Positions 1 to 5,100 of a stretch of 5,297 bases of DNA are shown here, piece after piece. Each line of letters starts with the position of its first letter. Positions within the stretch are counted from its first letter, which is position 1. Made by a program: the position numbers and the translations under genes. The DNA comes from Bacteroidota bacterium. GTDB lineage: Bacteria > Bacteroidota > Bacteroidia > Chitinophagales > Chitinophagaceae. The DNA lies in the NCBI GenBank assembly GCA_023392575.1, contig JAEVYV010000148.1, positions 1 through 5,297 on the forward strand. The letters run 5' to 3'. The notes under the pieces were generated by a model. The model saw nothing but the letters and a program-made list of their open reading frames with translations. It ran no database searches and had not been told where the DNA came from.

Positions 1-69
1 GGTTGGGGCTGTTCATCGTTCTTCACTAAAAAAATGGAGGCGGAAAGCGATAAAGCCTGAAGCAGAATG

Positions 70-95
70 AATGGACCATATCCGACCATTTTTTT
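70..95 (+). terminator. Weak hairpin plus T-run, possible terminator
   Basis: AATGG (70-74) can pair with CCATT (86-90) and is followed directly by a run of T to base 95. The stem is only 5 bp with an 11-nt loop, so it is weak. Its position just after the stops at 58-60 and 68-70 is what makes it worth listing. The hairpin at 181-205 is a better terminator for the same direction. Confidence 0.25.
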
Positions 96-180
96 ACAAC
101 CAAAATAAAGCAAGGTGTATTGAGAAGGTTTGTTTACACCATCTGAAAAACTATTTCGGTGACGATAAGATGTCAATCAT

Positions 181-205
181 CCCGGAAAGATTTTCCAGGC
201 TTTTT
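181..205 (+). terminator. Intrinsic terminator, plus strand
   Basis: CCCGGAAA (181-188) pairs with TTTCCAGG (192-199) with one C/A mismatch and a 3-nt loop, and is followed by CTTTTTAT. Read on the minus strand there is no T-run, so it is oriented to stop plus-strand transcripts entering from the left edge. With the yceI terminator at 229-264 it forms a pair of opposed terminators, as expected between convergent genes. Confidence 0.5.
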
Positions 206-228
206 ATACGAGCCAAACTGAATTGCCA

Positions 229-264
229 ATAAAAACGAAAACGCAGCACTCAGGGCACTGCGTT
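229..264 (-). terminator. Intrinsic terminator of the yceI transcript
   Basis: On the minus strand AACGCAG (264-258) and CTGCGTT (246-240) form a perfect 7-bp stem around an 11-nt loop, followed by TTCGTTTTTATT. It lies 28 nt after the yceI stop codon. The T-rich tail is present only on the minus-strand side, which fixes the orientation. Confidence 0.65.
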
Positions 265-291
265 CGCAACCAAAACCATATATGAAAAAAA

Positions 292-822
292 TTAAGCCTG
301 TTTTATCAACTGCACCTCAGCGTGAATTTTAATTTCATCACTAACCACAACACTGCCGGCTTCAGTGACGGCATTCCACAGCAATCCGAATTCCTTACGG
401 CTAACCTTACCATCCACGGTAAAACCTGCTTTGGTTTGTCCATACGGGTCCACAACGGTTCCGCCATACTCTACGTTCAACGTAATGGGTTTTGTCGTAC
501 CCCTGATGGTGAGGTCACCGTGAAGTTTGGCCTCATCGCCATTGGCCTCGTATTTTTTGCCTACAAATTTTAACTGGCTATGACTTTCTGCATCAAAAAA
601 ATCAGCCGATTTCAGGTGGGTATCTCTTTGGTCGTTATTGGTATCGATCGAACTGATGTCCGCAGTAAATTCAATTTTTTTTGCCGTAGCAAAGTCTTCG
701 GTTTCTGTTTCTACCTCCAGGTCAAAGGTTCTGAAGTACCCGGTTACCGTAGTGATCATAAGGTGTTTTACCTTAAACTGAATCTCGGAGTGTACCGGAT
801 CAATTTTCCATGTAATTGCCAT
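292..822 (-). CDS. YceI-family protein, cytoplasmic form
   Basis: A 176-residue protein of the YceI family (lipocalin-like eight-stranded beta barrel; relatives bind isoprenoid or other long lipophilic ligands). Family signatures run through the whole length: WKIDPVHSEIQFKVKHL with V..GYF (residues 5-30), SSID..NDQRDTHLKSADFF (57-76), GDLTIRGTTKPITL (102-115), and the C-terminal RKEFGLLWN followed by an E.G block (142-156). The length is typical of the mature domain. There is no signal peptide: the protein starts only a few residues before the W-x-I-D-P motif, unlike periplasmic E. coli YceI, so it probably acts in the cytoplasm. The start at 822 is the only one that keeps this motif. It lies 89 nt behind the dioxygenase gene on the same strand, with a palindrome in the gap, and is followed by a clear terminator. 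The family call is firm. The ligand is unknown, and a role in lipophile or quinone handling or stress is inference only. Confidence 0.93.
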   Translation of the reverse strand: MAITWKIDPVHSEIQFKVKHLMITTVTGYFRTFDLEVETETEDFATAKKIEFTADISSIDTNNDQRDTHLKSADFFDAESHSQLKFVGKKYEANGDEAKLHGDLTIRGTTKPITLNVEYGGTVVDPYGQTKAGFTVDGKVSRKEFGLLWNAVTEAGSVVVSDEIKIHAEVQLIKQA

Positions 823-851
823 AAAGTTGATTTTAGAGGTTATAAATTTAA

Positions 852-869
852 TTAATGTTCAAACATTAA
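852..869. promoter_or_regulatory. Perfect palindrome upstream of yceI, candidate operator
   Basis: TTAATGTT (852-859) and AACATTAA (862-869) are exact inverted repeats separated by CA, giving an 18-bp two-fold-symmetric site 30 bp upstream of the yceI start. The size and AT-rich symmetric form suit a dimeric MarR- or TetR-type repressor, but no such regulator lies in the window. On the minus strand it also includes AATGTTTG, one base off the Bacteroidota -7 box TAnnTTTG. I found no well-placed -33 element, so a separate yceI promoter here is only possible. It does not look like a terminator for the dioxygenase gene, since the stem has almost no GC. Confidence 0.45.
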
Positions 870-911
870 AATGATCTGCAATTAAAAATTCATCAAAAAC
901 CCTACCCCTGT

Positions 912-1790
912 TTATCCCAGTCGCACCGAGGTCATGGTTAAGGAGCCGCCCACTGCTTTATCGTTAAAAAAGCTCACTTCATCTTTTTCTCTTTTAAGAC
1001 CCAAGGTGTAGAGCAAGGGCAGGTAATGCTCCGGCGTGGGAATGGACAACAGGGCTTCCCTTCCCAGGTGCTGAAAGTTGATCAGTTTGTCGTGCTCACC
1101 GTTGCCAATCAACTCCTTGAACCGGTTATTCATTTGCAAGGCCCAGTCGTATCCGTATTCCGGTTCGTTGATCTTGTTCCAGGCAACCATTCGCAGATTA
1201 TGGACCATATTGCCGCTGCCCATGATGAGCACTCCTTTTTTGCGCAAGGAATGCAGCTCTTTGGCAAGATCGTAATGATATTGAGGGCTTTTGGTATAGT
1301 CAATACTCAACTGCAGCACAGGAATATGGGCTTCGGGATACATGTGCCGTACAACGGTCCAGGTGCCGTGATCCAACCCCCAGTCATGGTCCAGTTCTAC
1401 CTGTGCCGAGGTAATGATGGAAGCGGTTTCCTTTGCCAGTTCCGGTTTGCCCGGCGCTGGGTATTGCACGTCAAACAACTCCTGGGGAAAGCCGCCAAAA
1501 TCATGAATGGTTTTTGGAAAATCCATGGCCGTGATTTTGGTGCCCCTTGTCAGCCAGTGTGCCGAAACCACCAGCACCGCCTTGGGTGTGGGTATTTCTT
1601 TGGCCAGTTGTTTCCAGTAATTGCTAAACGCATTATGCTCAATGCCGTTCATGGGAGAACCATGACCGACAAACAATACCGGCATTACTGTTTCTTCTTC
1701 TTTTAAATCACTGGTAAATTTTCTAAAAGCTCCCAATGTAGACATAGCTGCTGCTCCTGTAATTATTTTTATAAAATGTTTCCGTTGCAT
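912..1790 (-). CDS. ygiD: 4,5-DOPA-extradiol-dioxygenase-like enzyme (LigB superfamily, YgiD type)
   Basis: A 292-residue class III extradiol ring-cleavage dioxygenase of the DODA/YgiD family. The family opens catechol-type rings (L-DOPA in characterised members) with a metal held by histidines; the natural bacterial substrate is mostly unclear. The metal-site motifs are intact: VGHGSPMN with H43, VVSAHW with H78, GSGNMVHNL with H197 and TPEHYLPLL with H255. The conserved LDHGTW (D140, H141) and FGGFP (98-102) are also present. The family is usually about 260-270 residues and starts close to the GHGSP motif; here about 35 extra residues precede it. They hold RKHFIK followed by a hydrophobic stretch (IIKIITGAAAMSTLGAF region, about 8-22), a weak Tat-like or signal-anchor sequence. 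The alternative start is M36 (ATG at 1683-1685, minus strand), which would give a standard cytosolic enzyme. It lies upstream of yceI on the same strand and may be cotranscribed. Family call firm; export and true substrate uncertain. Confidence 0.9.
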   Translation of the reverse strand: MQRKHFIKIITGAAAMSTLGAFRKFTSDLKEEETVMPVLFVGHGSPMNGIEHNAFSNYWKQLAKEIPTPKAVLVVSAHWLTRGTKITAMDFPKTIHDFGGFPQELFDVQYPAPGKPELAKETASIITSAQVELDHDWGLDHGTWTVVRHMYPEAHIPVLQLSIDYTKSPQYHYDLAKELHSLRKKGVLIMGSGNMVHNLRMVAWNKINEPEYGYDWALQMNNRFKELIGNGEHDKLINFQHLGREALLSIPTPEHYLPLLYTLGLKREKDEVSFFNDKAVGGSLTMTSVRLG

Positions 1791-1800
1791 TACTGACCGA

Positions 1801-1824
1801 CCGTTTGACAGCCGTTTGCGGCTG
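1801..1824 (-). repeat. Leader hairpin and CCGTTTG direct repeat before the dioxygenase gene
   Basis: CAGCCG (1809-1814) and CGGCTG (1819-1824) are exact inverted repeats around a 4-nt loop, a compact GC-rich hairpin in the untranslated leader about 20-35 nt before the start codon. CCGTTTG occurs at 1801-1807 and again at 1812-1818, 11 bp apart. The function is unknown. The hairpin could influence transcript stability or ribosome access, or the repeats could be a protein site. Confidence 0.3.
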
Positions 1825-1846
1825 CATTATCAAATCATTTTCAAAT
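1825..1846. repeat. Tandem 11-bp direct repeat upstream of the dioxygenase gene
   Basis: CATTATCAAAT (1825-1835) is followed immediately by CATTTTCAAAT (1836-1846), identical at 10 of 11 positions. The period is about one helical turn, and the pair sits next to the -7-like element at 1848-1855, where a transcription start would be expected. This placement suits a binding site for a regulator that contacts one face of the helix, but a chance AT-rich duplication is possible. Confidence 0.35.
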
Positions 1847-1847
1847 G

Positions 1848-1855
1848 CAAAACTA
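1848..1855 (-). promoter_or_regulatory. Candidate -7 box for the dioxygenase gene
   Basis: On the minus strand the bases read TAGTTTTG, an exact match to the Bacteroidota -7 consensus TAnnTTTG, about 58 nt upstream of the start codon. No TTTG or TTG is found at the expected 19-21 nt upstream, so the promoter is only half supported and may need an activator or be spurious. Confidence 0.3.
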
Positions 1856-1914
1856 CTACAGGTACAGGCCTGCACCCATTGAGGTAAGCCAAGAAATGGG
1901 GTTGATGTAGATCA

Positions 1915-2016
1915 AGTTGAGGTTGAGAGTAAGGTTGAGGCTGAGAAGTTGATACGTTAATGGATTGAAAGGATGAGAAATATCTTCCTACCTTAATCTT
2001 AACCTCAATCTCAACT
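1915..2016. repeat. Long imperfect inverted repeat of TTGAGG/TTAAGG-type units
   Basis: The 26-nt arms at 1915-1940 and 1991-2016 face each other across a 50-nt spacer. Aligned without gaps, one arm matches the reverse complement of the other at 21 of 26 positions; in plus-strand RNA three of the five differences become G-U pairs, leaving two adjacent mismatches. Each arm is a string of degenerate 6-nt units of the form TTRAGR (TTGAGG, TTGAGA, TTAAGG, or the complement). The right arm runs into the stop codon of the Crp/Fnr gene (2015-2017), so its transcript would carry the structure at its 3' end. There is no T-run as in a normal intrinsic terminator. It could be a lineage-specific dispersed intergenic repeat, a transcript-end stabiliser, or decayed tandem repeat. 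Confidence 0.55.
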
Positions 2017-2596
2017 ACTTCTTCAACGCCACCTGCCGGCGAATGCGGCTCAGAGTTTCAGGTGTAATACCCAGGTAAGAGGCCATCATGTGTTGGGGTA
2101 CCCTTTGCGGAATGGTGGGACATGATTCTACCAGCTCATTATATTTTTCTTCTGCCGTGCGGCTTAAAGAACTCATCAATCTTCTTTGCGTGGCAATGAG
2201 ACTGTTCTGTAATAAAATGCGAAAGAACCGTTCCATGGCCGGTATCTTCTCCATCATTTCTTCCTCGGCCTTTTTGGATAAAAGCAGCAGTTCACAATCC
2301 TCCAGTGCATCAATATTGTAAACAGAAGGCTCGCCTGTTAAAAAACTAAACTGGTCGCCGATCCACCAGCCTTCAAATGCAAACTGACTGATGTGTTCTA
2401 CGCCTTTATCGTCAACCGTGTACGACCGCATCATGCCCTTTTCCACAAAAGCCACGTACTTGCACGGATCGCCCTCCTGTAAAAGGTATTGTCTTTTGCG
2501 CAACTTTTTGGGTGTAAAAAAAGACTGGCAAATTTCTTTTTCTTCATCGGTAAGGCGAACTTTCTCTTCTATTTTCTGAAATAACAACTCAAACAT
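2015..2596 (-). CDS. Crp/Fnr-family transcriptional regulator
   Basis: A 193-residue regulator of the form common in Bacteroidota: an N-terminal cyclic-nucleotide-binding-like beta roll (about 20-110; LLQEGDPCKYVAFVEKGMMRSY at 38-59 is typical), a long dimerisation helix (about 111-145) and a C-terminal winged helix-turn-helix with QHMMASYLGITPETLSRIRR (168-187) as the recognition motif. The cAMP phosphate-binding cassette (GE...R-S/T-A) is not kept; the corresponding stretch is IGDQFSFLTGEPSVYNIDAL (79-98). There is also no cysteine cluster for an FNR iron-sulphur cluster, so the signal is unknown and probably not cAMP or oxygen. It transcribes away from the LiaF-like cluster, with a good promoter 17-50 bp upstream and a symmetric operator candidate beyond it. 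Autoregulation or control of the divergent cluster is inference. The start at 2596 fits both the family N-terminus and the promoter. Confidence 0.92.
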   Translation of the reverse strand: MFELLFQKIEEKVRLTDEEKEICQSFFTPKKLRKRQYLLQEGDPCKYVAFVEKGMMRSYTVDDKGVEHISQFAFEGWWIGDQFSFLTGEPSVYNIDALEDCELLLLSKKAEEEMMEKIPAMERFFRILLQNSLIATQRRLMSSLSRTAEEKYNELVESCPTIPQRVPQHMMASYLGITPETLSRIRRQVALKK

Positions 2597-2613
2597 GAAG
2601 GGTCTTTGTAAAG

Positions 2614-2646
2614 CAAAAATAAAGGAGTTGCGGCTAGCTTGTCAAA
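2614..2646 (-). promoter_or_regulatory. Bacteroidota-type promoter of the Crp/Fnr gene
   Basis: Read on the minus strand, TTTG (2646-2643), then 21 nt, then TATTTTTG (2621-2614). Both elements match the Bacteroidota sigma-ABfr consensus TTTG and TAnnTTTG with accepted spacing. Transcription would begin near 2609, leaving a leader of only about a dozen bases before the ATG at 2596. Confidence 0.6.
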
Positions 2647-2660
2647 TTCCGTGTTTGGGA

Positions 2661-2708
2661 TTTTTACCGAGATCTTCCCGCTGTTTACCGGTAAACCGAT
2701 AACCGGTT
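2661..2708. promoter_or_regulatory. Double palindrome in the divergent control region, candidate shared operator
   Basis: GTTTACCGGTAAAC (2683-2696) is a perfect 14-bp palindrome, and AACCGGTT (2701-2708) is a second, perfect 8-bp one; their centres are 15 bp apart. A further half-site-like TTTACCGA lies at 2663-2670 and ACCGAT joins the two palindromes. The cluster sits between the -33 elements of the two divergent promoters (2643-2646 and 2720-2723), a position from which a bound dimer could act on both. Possible binders are the Crp/Fnr protein encoded next to it or the response regulator of the cluster; LytTR regulators prefer direct repeats, which favours the former. Which one binds is not shown by sequence. 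Confidence 0.5.
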
Positions 2709-2719
2709 GCCTATTGGCA

Positions 2720-2751
2720 CTTGCCCGGACACTTTGGGCCCATTTACTTTG
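2720..2751 (+). promoter_or_regulatory. Candidate promoter of the LiaF-like/kinase cluster
   Basis: CTTG (2720-2723), a 20-nt spacer and TTACTTTG (2744-2751) match the Bacteroidota pattern TTTG-N19-21-TAnnTTTG with one mismatch in each element. The start would be near 2756, giving a leader of about 11 nt before the ATG at 2767. The double palindrome ends 11 bp upstream of the -33 element. Confidence 0.5.
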
Positions 2752-2766
2752 CTTAAAATTTAAAAT

Positions 2767-3576
2767 ATGAACGAAGAACTAAAAAATACTGTTGAGAAAC
2801 GCTACCAATATTTCGAAAGAAGAAGTCGCAAAGGCCGGGCTTGGGCTGGCTTCTTTCTATTGGCCGTGGGCGGACTTTTGCTTTTAAAAACCCTGAACAT
2901 CATTTTTTTTCCTGCCTGGTTTTTTACCTGGCCTATGTTTTTTGTTGTGATTGGCTTGTTCATTGGCGTGAAGCATGGGTTTCGCAGCGGATTTTGGATG
3001 CTTCCGGTTTTGTTTGGCGCTTTGTTTCTGGTAGACGAAGCTGATCCGACCATGAGGCTGGACCGTTTTATTGCACCCATCATCATCATGGCTTTGGGAC
3101 TCATGTTCCTTTTGCGGCCCAAAAGACATGGCCGAAGAAAGGAGCAATACGGAGATACGGCATGGCCATCGGAGCAGGCAACTGAGGGCGTTGCTGGCGG
3201 CAGCAACCATGCTTATGGCTCCCATACGACCGACCGCCGGGACTTTGTTGATGTGACGGCGGTGTTTGGCGGAGTGAAGAAAAACGTAGTCAGCAAGAGC
3301 TTTAAAGGAGGCGATGTGGTAAGCTTTATGGGCGGGGCTGAAATTGATCTGAGCCAGGCCGATTTTAACGGCCGCATCACCATTGACGCCACCAATATTT
3401 TTGGCGGCACCAAACTGATTGTTCCTTCTACCTGGGATGTGCAAAGCGATATAACGGCCATCTTTGGCGGTGTTGATGACAAGCGCCAGATCAGCGGCGT
3501 GAATATGGATCCAAACAAGGTTTTGATACTGGACGGCACCTGCATGTTTGGCGGAATTGAAATCAGAAGCTTTTAA
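2767..3576 (+). CDS. LiaF-like membrane protein (LiaF transmembrane domain plus LiaF-type C-terminal domain)
   Basis: A 269-residue protein with the two-part LiaF layout. After a basic, charged N-terminus (1-25) come four hydrophobic segments at about 26-41, 48-67, 76-90 and 101-117, ended by the positive patch RPKRHGRRK (117-125), as in the LiaF/DUF5668 membrane domain. A polar linker (126-158) leads to a soluble beta-rich domain with five FGG/MGG turns: AVFGG (165-169), FMGG (187-190), IFGG (211-214), IFGG (232-235) and MFGG (260-263), typical of the LiaF-like C-terminal domain (PF09922 type). In Bacillus, LiaF is a membrane inhibitor of the LiaS kinase in cell-envelope stress; the same role here is inference from homology and from the kinase and regulator genes that follow. 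It opens the plus-strand cluster behind a candidate promoter and operator. The next gene starts 125 nt downstream, with no clear terminator between. I have not called it liaF because similarity to the Firmicutes protein is by domain only. Confidence 0.87.
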   Translation: MNEELKNTVEKRYQYFERRSRKGRAWAGFFLLAVGGLLLLKTLNIIFFPAWFFTWPMFFVVIGLFIGVKHGFRSGFWMLPVLFGALFLVDEADPTMRLDRFIAPIIIMALGLMFLLRPKRHGRRKEQYGDTAWPSEQATEGVAGGSNHAYGSHTTDRRDFVDVTAVFGGVKKNVVSKSFKGGDVVSFMGGAEIDLSQADFNGRITIDATNIFGGTKLIVPSTWDVQSDITAIFGGVDDKRQISGVNMDPNKVLILDGTCMFGGIEIRSF

Positions 3577-3642
3577 AGAGCTGGGACGAAACCAGTGATC
3601 AAAACGTTTTCGTATCCCTGTTACAGAGTACTTAAAAGAAAA

Positions 3643-3670
3643 GCAGCACCGGTCTTTCCCGGCGTGTTGC
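3643..3670 (+). other. Imperfect hairpin between the LiaF-like and DUF4288 genes
   Basis: GCAGCAC (3643-3649) pairs with GTGTTGC (3664-3670), including one G-U, and CGG (3650-3652) pairs with CCG (3659-3661), leaving a 2-nt bulge. No T-run follows (TAAACGGCC), so it is not a typical terminator. I found no TTTG-type promoter in 3577-3701, so the cluster is probably one transcript and this structure could lower or stabilise the downstream message. A separate 10-bp palindrome AAAACGTTTT lies at 3601-3610. Confidence 0.3.
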
Positions 3671-3701
3671 TAAACGGCCAGCACTTTTAAAAAAAATAAT
3701 C

Positions 3702-4061
3702 ATGAAATGGTATATAGCAAAAATGGTTTACCAGATCATTTGTGGCGATGGGCGGCATGCCGCACAGTTTGACGAGCAACTGCGGCTCATCGCAGCCAAT
3801 GACGCGGACGAAGCCTTTGCCCACGCCTGCCGCATGGGCTACCAGGAGGAGGAATCTTTTTTGAACCAAAAGAATGAATGGGTGCGGTGGCAATTTGTCA
3901 ATGTGATGGAATTGCTCCGGCTTCACCAGGTGATGGACGGCGCTGAAATTTATTCGCGGATCAACGAAGTCGAGGACGCCGATGCCTACATTCGCCTGGT
4001 GCACCATAAGGCGGAGTCGATCCGGGACAAACAATCACACCAATTGCTGAATCTAATTTAA
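3702..4061 (+). CDS. DUF4288 domain protein
   Basis: A 119-residue soluble protein that I recognise as DUF4288 (PF14119 type): the opening MKWYIAKMVYQIICGDG, then FDEQLRLIAANDADEAFAHACRMGYQEEESF (about 23-53), then WVRWQFVNVMELLRL (40s-60s block, about 60-74) and DGAEIYSRI (79-87) follow the family pattern. There is no signal peptide or membrane helix, so it is cytoplasmic. No biochemical function is known for the family and I infer none. The ATG at 3702 follows an A-rich stretch (AAAAAAAATAATC), a normal Bacteroidota leader, and agrees with the family N-terminus. It ends 4 nt before the kinase start, which points to cotranslation with the kinase and makes an accessory role in the signalling cluster conceivable. 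A chance operon neighbour is equally possible. Confidence 0.83.
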   Translation: MKWYIAKMVYQIICGDGRHAAQFDEQLRLIAANDADEAFAHACRMGYQEEESFLNQKNEWVRWQFVNVMELLRLHQVMDGAEIYSRINEVEDADAYIRLVHHKAESIRDKQSHQLLNLI

Positions 4062-4065
4062 TCCA

Positions 4066-5100
4066 TTGGCTACTTCTCCCTTGCATGCATTGCGTTTCCG
4101 CCTGGTCTTTGCCATTTGCTGGTGTTTGTGGAGCACCCTTCATGCTTTTGTGCTGCACTGGTTCGGGTTCTCGTGGAAAATGGCGGTTTGGGACAGCACC
4201 GTCAGCAACTTGTTGCTGGCCGGCATTTCCTTACTGATAACGGTTACGCTTCAATTTTACATTCCTCAAAAAAACAAATACGGCTATATCCTGGGATTGT
4301 GCCTTGTGCTTGCGGTGATGTGGCTGCTGATCAGCCGTAGCATTTTAATTTTTCTTTCAGATGACTCCAGAGATTACGTACGCTTTTTTTCAAACTCCGT
4401 TCCCATTCGTTTGGCTATTGCTTTTCTTATCATCGGCTGTATGGCTTTGGTGAGTGTTTTATGGTACACCATCCAGGACCAACGGATGATTGAGCAAAGA
4501 AAAACGGAAGCAGAAAAGCTCTCCCGGGAGGCCGAACTTTTCAAACTCCGCCAGCAATTGCAACCCCATTTTCTTTTTAACAGCCTCAACTCCATTAACG
4601 CCCTGATTGGCGTACAGCCACAACGAGCCCGGACCATGATCCAGCAGCTCTCCGATTTTTTAAGGGGCACATTGAAAAAGGAAGAACACCAATGGGTAAG
4701 TCTTGAAGATGAACTGCAGCACCTGCAACTGTACCTGGAAATTGAAAAAGTACGGTTTGGGCACCGGCTTTCCACCAGCATCCGTAACGACACGAAAGGT
4801 TTGCGGCTGCCCGCCATGCTGTTGCAACCGGTGGTGGAAAACGCCATCAAATTTGGATTGTACGACACCACCGATGTGCTGACCATTACCGTTCGGGCAA
4901 CAGCAGAAGACGGCAATTTGATTGTACAGGTCAAAAACCCTTTCGACCCCGAAACCAGCACTCCCAAAACAGGAACAGGCTTTGGTTTGAGCTCCGTAAA
5001 AAGAAGGCTTTATTTGCTGTTTGGCAGAAACGATTTGCTGCAAACAGAGGCAAAAGAACAACTGTTTATCACCACCATAAAAATTCCCCAGAACACATGA
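4066..5100 (+). CDS. Sensor histidine kinase, LytS/YehU type (His_kinase family)
   Basis: A 344-residue membrane kinase. Four hydrophobic segments lie at about 12-31, 46-66, 74-97 and 113-134, with very short loops between them and no extracellular sensor domain. A coiled-coil-like linker (136-160, rich in E, K, Q and R) leads to the His_kinase motif LRQQLQPHFLFNSLNSI (161-177), with H168 as the phospho-acceptor. The ATPase part shows the N-box LQPVVENAIKFG (253-264, N259) and the G-box GTGFGLSSVKRRL (303-315). All catalytic motifs are intact. The start is TTG at 4066: an in-frame stop lies just upstream (TAA at 4054-4056), and the first ATG, at 4180, would remove the first membrane helix. 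A TTG at 4081 is the only near alternative. It overlaps the response-regulator gene by ATGA. Lacking its own sensor domain, it may sense the membrane itself or be controlled by the LiaF-like protein; that is inference. Confidence 0.92.
   Translation: MATSPLHALRFRLVFAICWCLWSTLHAFVLHWFGFSWKMAVWDSTVSNLLLAGISLLITVTLQFYIPQKNKYGYILGLCLVLAVMWLLISRSILIFLSDDSRDYVRFFSNSVPIRLAIAFLIIGCMALVSVLWYTIQDQRMIEQRKTEAEKLSREAELFKLRQQLQPHFLFNSLNSINALIGVQPQRARTMIQQLSDFLRGTLKKEEHQWVSLEDELQHLQLYLEIEKVRFGHRLSTSIRNDTKGLRLPAMLLQPVVENAIKFGLYDTTDVLTITVRATAEDGNLIVQVKNPFDPETSTPKTGTGFGLSSVKRRLYLLFGRNDLLQTEAKEQLFITTIKIPQNT

Larger units (their letters stand above)
1..228. other. Left-edge region without a confident gene; possible 3' end of a plus-strand gene
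   Basis: All three plus frames are open from the left edge and then stop early: frame 1 at 58-60 (reads GWGCSSFFTKKMEAESDKA), frame 2 at 68-70, and frame 3 at 27-29 (reads LGLFIVLH). Any plus-strand gene entering from the left therefore ends by base 70. Frame 1 or frame 3 looks like a plausible C-terminus of a membrane protein, but 8 to 19 residues are too few to name a family or even choose the frame. A plus-strand terminator at 181-205 fits transcription arriving from the left and converging on the yceI gene. The rest is AT-rich and I see no RNA gene or repeat in it. Confidence 0.3.

Noticed and set aside
71..232. A 53-codon plus-strand frame (ATG at 71, stop at 230-232) in the left-edge region.
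   Set aside because: A plausible transcription terminator (181-205) lies inside it, no promoter or leader is evident, and the peptide resembles nothing I know. A chance open frame is the better reading.
1026..1706. A 226-codon open frame on the plus strand, antisense to the dioxygenase gene.
   Set aside because: It lies wholly inside a gene whose metal-site motifs are all intact, and its translation shows no family signature. It is a by-product of codon use in the real gene.
1915..2016. The long inverted repeat as a CRISPR array or transposon end.
   Set aside because: There are only two arms made of 6-nt units, no regular spacers, no target-site duplication and no transposase or Cas gene in the window.
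2015..2596. Assignment of the regulator as cAMP-responsive CRP or oxygen-sensing FNR.
   Set aside because: The phosphate-binding Arg and Ser/Thr of CRP are not kept and there is no FNR-type cysteine cluster, so only the superfamily name is justified.
2884..3444. A 186-codon minus-strand frame, and a second at 3213-3545, opposite the LiaF-like gene.
   Set aside because: The translations are low-complexity without recognisable domains, and the plus-strand protein has a complete domain layout. Both are shadow frames.
3601..3610. Palindrome AAAACGTTTT between the LiaF-like and DUF4288 genes as an operator or promoter.
   Set aside because: It is short and AT-rich, with no TTTG-type promoter element nearby, so chance is sufficient explanation.
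4374..4967. A 197-codon minus-strand frame opposite the kinase gene.
   Set aside because: The serine- and cysteine-rich translation has no family resemblance and mirrors the conserved kinase motifs on the other strand.
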